DNA of 64,000 nucleotides from Cheiracanthium punctorium (Eukaryota > Arthropoda > Arachnida > Araneae > Cheiracanthiidae), in contig JAWZYV010013027.1 in assembly GCA_038373885.1 (NCBI GenBank), positions 124,001 through 188,000 of the forward strand, given 5' to 3'. Under the pieces are notes generated by a model, which saw only the letters and a list, made by a program, of their open reading frames with translations, had not been told where the DNA came from and made no database searches. Within the stretch, counting starts at the first letter, position 1. Each line of letters begins with the position of its first letter. Below, piece after piece: positions 58,037 through 64,000 of the stretch. Made by a program: the position numbers and the translations under genes.

Positions 58037-59958
58037 CTGTATATATAAAGGAAGATGTCCTGGCTGACGGATGATCATCGCCCAGCCGAATCTATTAGAG
58101 ATACACACATGAAATTTTAAGAGCTTATAGCTTTTGTGCCCAAGGCGTCATTTAAGAAGCGATTTTTGAAAATTTGAACCCAGACTTGGGTGGCGGCCCA
58201 AAACGTTCTTTTCATGTTTCCCTTCATATCTCAGGGAGGAAAAGAAACAGCCTTAAAATTCTTGCTTTAAAATGTAACTCATACAAATAACTAAAAGTCA
58301 GTTTCAAGATTTTTTAGAGTTCGCACCCAAACGGACGTAAAGAGCCAAAATGTTCTTTAACGTTCTTTTCACATTTATCTTCATATCTCAGAGGACAAAA
58401 ATAGATAGCCGCGAAATTCTTGGTTTAAAATGTAACTAACATCAATACCTAAAAATCATTTTCGGGTTTTTTAAAGAATTCTTACCCAAACGGGGGTAAG
58501 GGCCCTAAACGTTCTTTTCACGTTTCTTTCATATCTCAGAGGAAAAGATGCACAGTCACCAAAATTCTGCTTTAAATGTAAATTACAGCAATACCTAAAA
58601 ATTGTTTTTCAGCTTTTTTTAGAATTCGCACTCCAACGATGGTAAGGGTCCCCCAACGTTCTTTTCACATTTCCCTTCATATATCCAAGGGATACAGAGA
58701 TAGGCGTAAAATTCCTGCTTAAAAATGTAACTAACAGCAATAGCTAAAAATCGTTTTCAGGCTTTTTTATAATTCGCACCCAAACGAGGGATAAGGGGAC
58801 CAAAACGTTCTTTAAAGTTCTTTTCACATTTCCGTCATATCCCAGAAGAAAAAAGAGATAGCCGTAAAATTCATCCTTTAAAATGTAACTAAAGCAATAC
58901 CTAAAAGTCTTTTTCAATGTTTTTTAGAATTTGCACCCCAACGGAGGTAAGGGGCCCAAAACGTTCTTTTAACATTTGCCTTTATATCTCAGAGGGAAAA
59001 GAAATAGACGTAAAATTCCTGCTTAAATATGTAACTTACACCAATACCTAAATAGATTTTCAGGGTTTTTTAGAATTCGCACCCCAACGGAGACAAGCGG
59101 CCTAAAATGTTCTTTTACTTTCTTTTCACATTTCGCTTCATATCTCAGAGGAAAAAGGAGATAGCTGTAATATCCGTTCTTTAAAATCTAACTAACAGCA
59201 ATACCTATTATTCGCATTCAGGGTTTTTTAGAATTCGCACCCAAACAGGGGTTAGGGCCTAAAACGTTCTTTTCACGTTTCTTTCATATCTCAGAGGAAA
59301 AAAAATAGACAGTCATAAGATTCTTACTTTAAAATGTAACTAATAGAAATACCTAAATCTATTTTCAGGATTTTCAGGATTCGCAGCCAAACGGGGTAAG
59401 GGTCTAAAACGTTCGTTTCACTTTTTCCTTCATATCGCAGAGGAAGAAAGAAATAGCCCTAAAATTAAATCTTTAAGATGTAACTAACTGAAATAACTAA
59501 CATGATTTTCAGGGTTGTTTAGAATTGGTGTACAAACTGGTGTGAGAGGACAAAACGTTATTTTCATCTCATCTTATACCGAAGGGAAATGAAGATAGCC
59601 TTAAAAATCTTGCATTAAAAAGTATCGAACACAGATTCATAAAAATCTTTTTCAAGGATTTTTAAAAATCGATCTCAAAAAAGGTGTTTTTCGCGTATTT
59701 TTTTAGCTCTTGAGTGCTGTTAATTTCAGACAAAGATTTTTGTCTACCTGGTGAAAGGGCGAATCACTTTTAAAGGATTGCCAGATTAAATGTGAAAACT
59801 AGCCAAGGTTTTTCGTTTTTGGTGATTTATTGCCAAGTTTAGCATAAAAAATAAGCCTCCAAAACTGGACAGAGATTGGTGATATCGTCCATATTTGTCG
59901 AGAAATTGCAAACCCTACTGCTTATTTAATTGGAGTATTGTATTCGTGTAAATAAAAA
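58037..59958 (+). mobile_element. Helitron-like element C, copy 2 (3' end missing)
   Basis: Same as 53250-55171 but stops after GTGTAAATAAAAA. The terminal 320 bp with hairpin and CTAG are absent. Confidence 0.6.
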
Positions 59959-60120
59959 CACTGGTTTAAAATATTAAGATGAAATATAAAAACTTATGTA
60001 GCTTTATATACTGTATATGGAAAGTCAATAAAATTTCTAATGTTTTAAATTTCATTTGTTATTTAATGTTTTTTTTCAGTTTATTTAAAAGCTAACATTT
60101 TATTAAATCAAAAATAATTA
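59959..60120. other. AT-rich flank of duplication copy 2
   Basis: Unrelated to the flank of copy 1. No feature. Confidence 0.3.
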
Positions 60121-60359
60121 AGAACTTTGTAAAATAATACACATAAAAGGGTATTTATCCAGGACAATCCCTTTGGTTGGTACAAAAAAGTGTACTTTTC
60201 TACAGTATCAAGAAAGTCAACCCCAGTTAGAAAGAACAGCCTTTTACTTGTGCAGATGACTGACTTTTTGTAACTGAAGAAGAGTGGACTTTTTTTTGTA
60301 TTACTCAAAATGATAGACCTCAATTTGTATCTTTTATGAGTTATTTTACAAAGTTTTTA
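60121..60359. mobile_element. Small inverted-repeat MITE
   Basis: Ends AGAACTTTGTAAAATAA.. (60121-60149) and the complement of AAAAACTTTGTAAAATAACT (60332-60359) are inverted. TAATTA-type bases flank both. About 240 bp, no coding. Confidence 0.6.
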
Positions 60360-61554
60360 ATTAGTTTTACCCTTTCAACACCAGATTTTTGTTGAGTGCT
60401 TTTGTTATTTTATTAAATTACTTTACTTGTGATTGTTTTGAATATACTAATTTATATTTAATAAAAAAAATCTTATCGTAAGCAATTTTAATAAACATGA
60501 CTTTAATTTGAAACTACCAAAAATTATTATAGATAAATAATTTCAATGCAATTTTTAAATTAACTATACTAATTTATATAATGATAAGTTTTATTCATCC
60601 ATTAAACTATAAATTAAAAGCATTATACTGACTTTTTCAAAGAACATCATGAAATTTTGTCCTGCCATATCTTTATTTATATCTTTACTTTAGAACTTAA
60701 AGGCCTGTATTTGTTCCAAGAAAATAAAATAAAAAATAAATCGCACATTAAATCATTGTATATTACCATTATGCTTAATTTACCTTTTCAACAAATATTA
60801 TTTAAATATCTGGATTTGTGGAAGAAGATATTAATAAGAGAAAGTATGTATAAATGTAGCTGAGTGACATAGTAAAAAAACAAAACACTGAAGCAACTTA
60901 ACTCTAGAAATACAACGGGCCTGCCTTTTACGGGTTTGTATAAAACAACTCCATACAAACAAATTTTTGAAAAAATCTCTTTGCATTATCTTAACTTATA
61001 ACTTGGTCCTGTGAATAAGAGGAACCTTAGTCCTTTACAAGTCAAGAATTATTAATCCCCCCCCCCCTTCAAGCTTGGATGTAAGTTTGCTTACTTAGTT
61101 ATTAAAATAAATTAATTTCAAAGCTATGTTCACGAGACTTTAATTTTACGTTTTTGTTAATAATATTGCCATGTTTAATTATCAAGCTATTACACACTCA
61201 CCAAAGTTCTTTTTTAAAGTTATAGTCTTCTACAGCTATGCATCACTATAACATTAACATATTAGACATAGAGGTGACTGTGAGTTTGCAATTTATTTTA
61301 ATAGCAAATGATCTCAGCTTCAAGAATGAAAATCTCATTCCGAAATTTTCCACTGCCACTTGCAATGCTTTGATTAAATTCACATTTTGTAATTTGACAT
61401 TAGTGCTGTTTCGAAAAGTGTCAACAACAAAAATATTGATTGCAGATCTTTCTGGCTTTTTAAAGGAGCAAGATTTTTCTACATATTTTAAATGGTTGTG
61501 CAAAATTTCTAACTACTTCAGAGTTAGAGAAAAAAGTTTTCATTTAAAAACAGT
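60360..61554. other. AT-rich sequence
   Basis: Overlapping open frames at 61238-61558 (+) and 61246-61503 (-) show no recognised domain, and the sense of coding cannot be decided. A C-run lies at 61057-61067. I would not call a gene. Confidence 0.35.
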
Positions 61555-62728
61555 GTAAGTTTAGTACTGTGCAAATCGGGGTAAATTTGTTTGAAAATTA
61601 ATTGTAAATGTGTAGGATAAAAGAAAATTATTTAAAAACCGTGTAAACATGAAACCGTATAAATTGAGTACCGGGCATACCGAAGAATAGCCATAAATTT
61701 GTTTGAAATGTAATTGTAAATTGTAGTATCCAATAAATAAAATTTAAAATAAAACCCCTTTAAAATAAGTTTTCATTTAAAAAGTGTAAATTGAATACCG
61801 TGCTAAACGAGGGATAAGTGTAAATTTGTTTAAAAATTAATTGTAAATGTATAGGATTTAACAAAACTGAAAAAAATGTCATTCCAAAATCCGTATAAAC
61901 ACGAAATCGTGTAAATTGAGTACTGTGCATATGAAAGGATAGCTGTAAATTTGTTTGAAATGTAATGTTAAATTGTATAGGATCCAATAAATAAAATTTT
62001 AAAAAAACTCTAAAATAAGTTCTCATTTAAAAACAGTGTAAACTGAGTGCCGTGCAAATCGAGGGATGGGAGTAAATTTGTTTCAAAATTAATTGTAAAC
62101 CATAGGATAAGGAAAAAAAATTATTTAAAAAATCATTTTGAAACCTTTTAAAAGCGAAACCGTGTAAAACTGAGTACCGTGCATATTGAAGGATAGTTCT
62201 GTAAATTTCTTTGATATGTAATTGTAAATTGTAGAATACAATAAATAAAATTTAAAAAACCTGTAAAATAAGTTTTAATTTAAAAACAGTGTAAATTGAG
62301 TACCGCGCAAATCGAGGGATATGTGTAAATTTGTCTGAAAATTAATTGTAAATGTGTAGGATTTAAAAAAACAATGTGTAAAACCGTGTAAACGCGAAAC
62401 CGTGTAAATTGAGTAAAGTGAATATGGCAGATAGCTGTAAATTTGATTGAAATGTTATTGAAAATTGTAGGATCCCATAAATAATATTAAAAAAACAAAA
62501 GTTTTCATTTGAAAACCGCGTAAATTGAGTACCGAGCAAATAGAGGGATAGCTTTAAATTTGTTTGAAAAGTAATTTTAAATGTGTCTGATGTACACACA
62601 CAATAAAATAAAATAAAACGTTTTCATTTAAAAACGTGTAAATTGAGTGCCGTGCAAATCGAGGGACAGGTATAATTTTTTGCTCGAAACGTAATTATAA
62701 ATGCATGTGTACAGAAAAATTGCATAAG
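61555..62728 (+). repeat. Tandem repeat, about 126-bp then 116-bp period; left arm of a palindrome
   Basis: The word GTAAATTGAGTACCGTGC recurs near 61661, 61787, 61913, 62039, 62166, 62293, 62406, 62522 and 62639. Other shared words are AAATCGAGGGATAG, GTAAATTTGTTTGAAA, and CAATAAATAAAATTT. The part 62471-62728 reappears inverted at 63743-64000. Confidence 0.92.
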
Positions 62729-62735
62729 GCTACAC

Positions 62736-63742
62736 TATAAAAAAAAACCATGCTAAATTACAGCACAGTGCGCTGGTAATCATAACGCCAGCACATGTGC
62801 TGTAAATTTGAAGCACTTTGAATTTTCTAGCACTGTGTTGTAAATTTACAACACCGTGTTGTAAATAATTGGCACAATGGCACGGTGGCACAACAGCACA
62901 TGTGCTGTGAATTTACAGCACCGTGTTGTAAAATTACAGCACATCATTTTCAAGTACCTATGTAAATTCACAACACTGTGTTGTAAAATTACAACACTTC
63001 ATTTTTCAAGCATCTATGTGAATTTACAACGCTGTGTTGTAAAATTAAAGCACCTCATTTTTCGATCACTTATGTAAATTTACAACACCATGCTATAAAA
63101 TTACAGCGCCTAATTTTTCAAGCACTGTTGTGTATTTTTACAGCACTTGAATTTTCAAGCACTGTAACGTGTTTTTACAGTTCTTTAATTTTCAAGTACT
63201 TTCATGGAATTGTACTGCACTTCTGTGTAAATTTTACACTATAAGAAAAAACCATGCTAACTTACAGCACAGTGTGCTGGTAATCATAACGCCAACACAT
63301 GTGCTGTAAATTTGAAGCACTTTGAATTTTCAAGCACTGTGTTGTAAATTTACAACACCGTGTTGTAAATAGTTGGCACGATGGCACGGTTGCACAACAG
63401 CTCATGTGCTGTAAATTTACAGCACCGTGTTGTAAAATTACAGCACATCATTTTCAAGTACCTATGTAAATTCACAACACTGTGTTGTAAAATTACAACA
63501 CTTCATTTTTCAAGCATCTATGTGAATTTACAACACTGTGTTGTAAAATTAAAGCACCCCATTTTTCGAGCACTTATGTAAATTTACAACACCATGCTAT
63601 AAAATTACAGCGCCTGATTTTTCAAGCACTGTTGTGTATTTTTACAGCACTTGAATTTTCAAGCACTGTAACGTGTTTTTACAGTTCTTTAATTTTCAAG
63701 TACTTTCATGGAATTGTACTGCACTTCTGTGTAAGTTTTAGC
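62736..63742 (+). repeat. Two direct copies of a 504-bp unit with inner sub-repeats
   Basis: Units at 62736-63237 and 63238-63742 begin ACACTATAA(A/G)AAAAAACCAT. Inside, about 62-bp sub-repeats read TTTTCAAGCA..TGTGTTGTAAATTTACA. The open frames at 62877 and 63381 simply follow this repeat. Confidence 0.95.
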
Positions 63743-64000
63743 CTGATGCAATTTTTCTGTACACATGCATTTATAATTACGTTTCGAGCAAAAATTTATA
63801 CCTGTCCCTCGATTTGCACGGCACTCAATTTACACGTTTTTAAATGAAAACGTTTTATTTTATTTTATTGTATGTGTACATCAGACACATTTAAAATTAC
63901 TTTTCAAACAAATTTACAGCTATCCCTCTATTTGCTCGGTACTCAATTTCCGCGGTTTTCAAATGAAAACTTTTGTTTTTTTAATATTATTTATGGGATC
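63743..64000 (-). repeat. Right arm of the palindrome (runs off the window)
   Basis: The complement of 62471-62728, with about 5 differences in 258 bp noticed. The window ends inside this arm. Confidence 0.95.

Larger units (their letters stand above)
56218..59958. repeat. Large duplication, copy 2 (3.74 kb)
   Basis: Near-identical to 51430-55171. Differences noticed include position 51970 versus 56758, a few around 53555-53707 versus 58343-58494, and about five in the last 100 bp. See the finding. Confidence 0.97.

Noticed and set aside
61238..61558. 106-codon plus-strand frame overlapping an 85-codon minus-strand frame
   Set aside because: No recognisable domain and open on both strands in AT-rich DNA. 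Chance cannot be excluded.
62877..63581. Two similar 66-codon open frames
   Set aside because: They follow the 504-bp and 62-bp repeats, and similarity is explained by the DNA repeat alone.

Overview
This is arthropod nuclear DNA, most likely from a spider or another arachnid. It is AT-rich, has no bacterial-style gene packing, and carries minisatellites, poly-A runs, a (CA)n microsatellite, BEL/Pao and Gypsy retroelements, Tc1-, Tigger-, hAT- and Merlin-type DNA transposons, and several Helitron families. Nearly everything recognisable is mobile-element sequence in decay. The assignment to spiders is inference from repeat style and was not checked by search.

Layout. 0.6-4.8 kb: decayed BEL/Pao element with 3' LTR. 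4.8-11 kb: two Gypsy-type LTRs with gag debris, a LINE fragment and a hAT MITE. 11.1-12.6 kb: near-complete but frameshifted Tc1 element. 13.1-13.9 kb: Tigger-like element. 15.0-22.2 kb: head-to-tail Helitron-like units carrying a roughly 145-bp tandem repeat, with a truncated relative at 23.8-25.0 kb. 22.2-22.9 kb: remnant of a widespread unnamed transposon protein. 28.7-32.7 kb: long inverted-repeat (foldback) element interrupted by a Helitron, which itself holds a SINE and a Merlin MITE. 32.7-40.1 kb: a pair of LTR-like repeats around a T-rich non-coding interior, with a Tc1 element and a hAT MITE nested inside. 41.3-44.1 kb: inverted-terminal-repeat element. 45.1-46.3 kb: Merlin element. 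47.5-49.1 kb: third Tc1 copy. 51.4-60.0 kb: recent 3.74-kb duplication containing a Gypsy 3' end and part of a Helitron. 61.6-64.0 kb: tandem repeats folded into a large palindrome that runs off the window.

The only candidate host gene is on the minus strand. A signal-peptide exon lies at 27992-28064. A 51-nt exon lies at 7632-7682. The reading phases of the two agree (phase 1 on both sides), so they could be successive exons of one secreted-protein gene with a roughly 20-kb repeat-filled intron. Later exons would be outside or unrecognised.

The most interesting non-gene signal is that the tandem repeat inside the Helitron array carries, about every 145 bp, a sequence very close to the CTCF core site. 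The array may therefore be a mobile cluster of insulator-protein sites.
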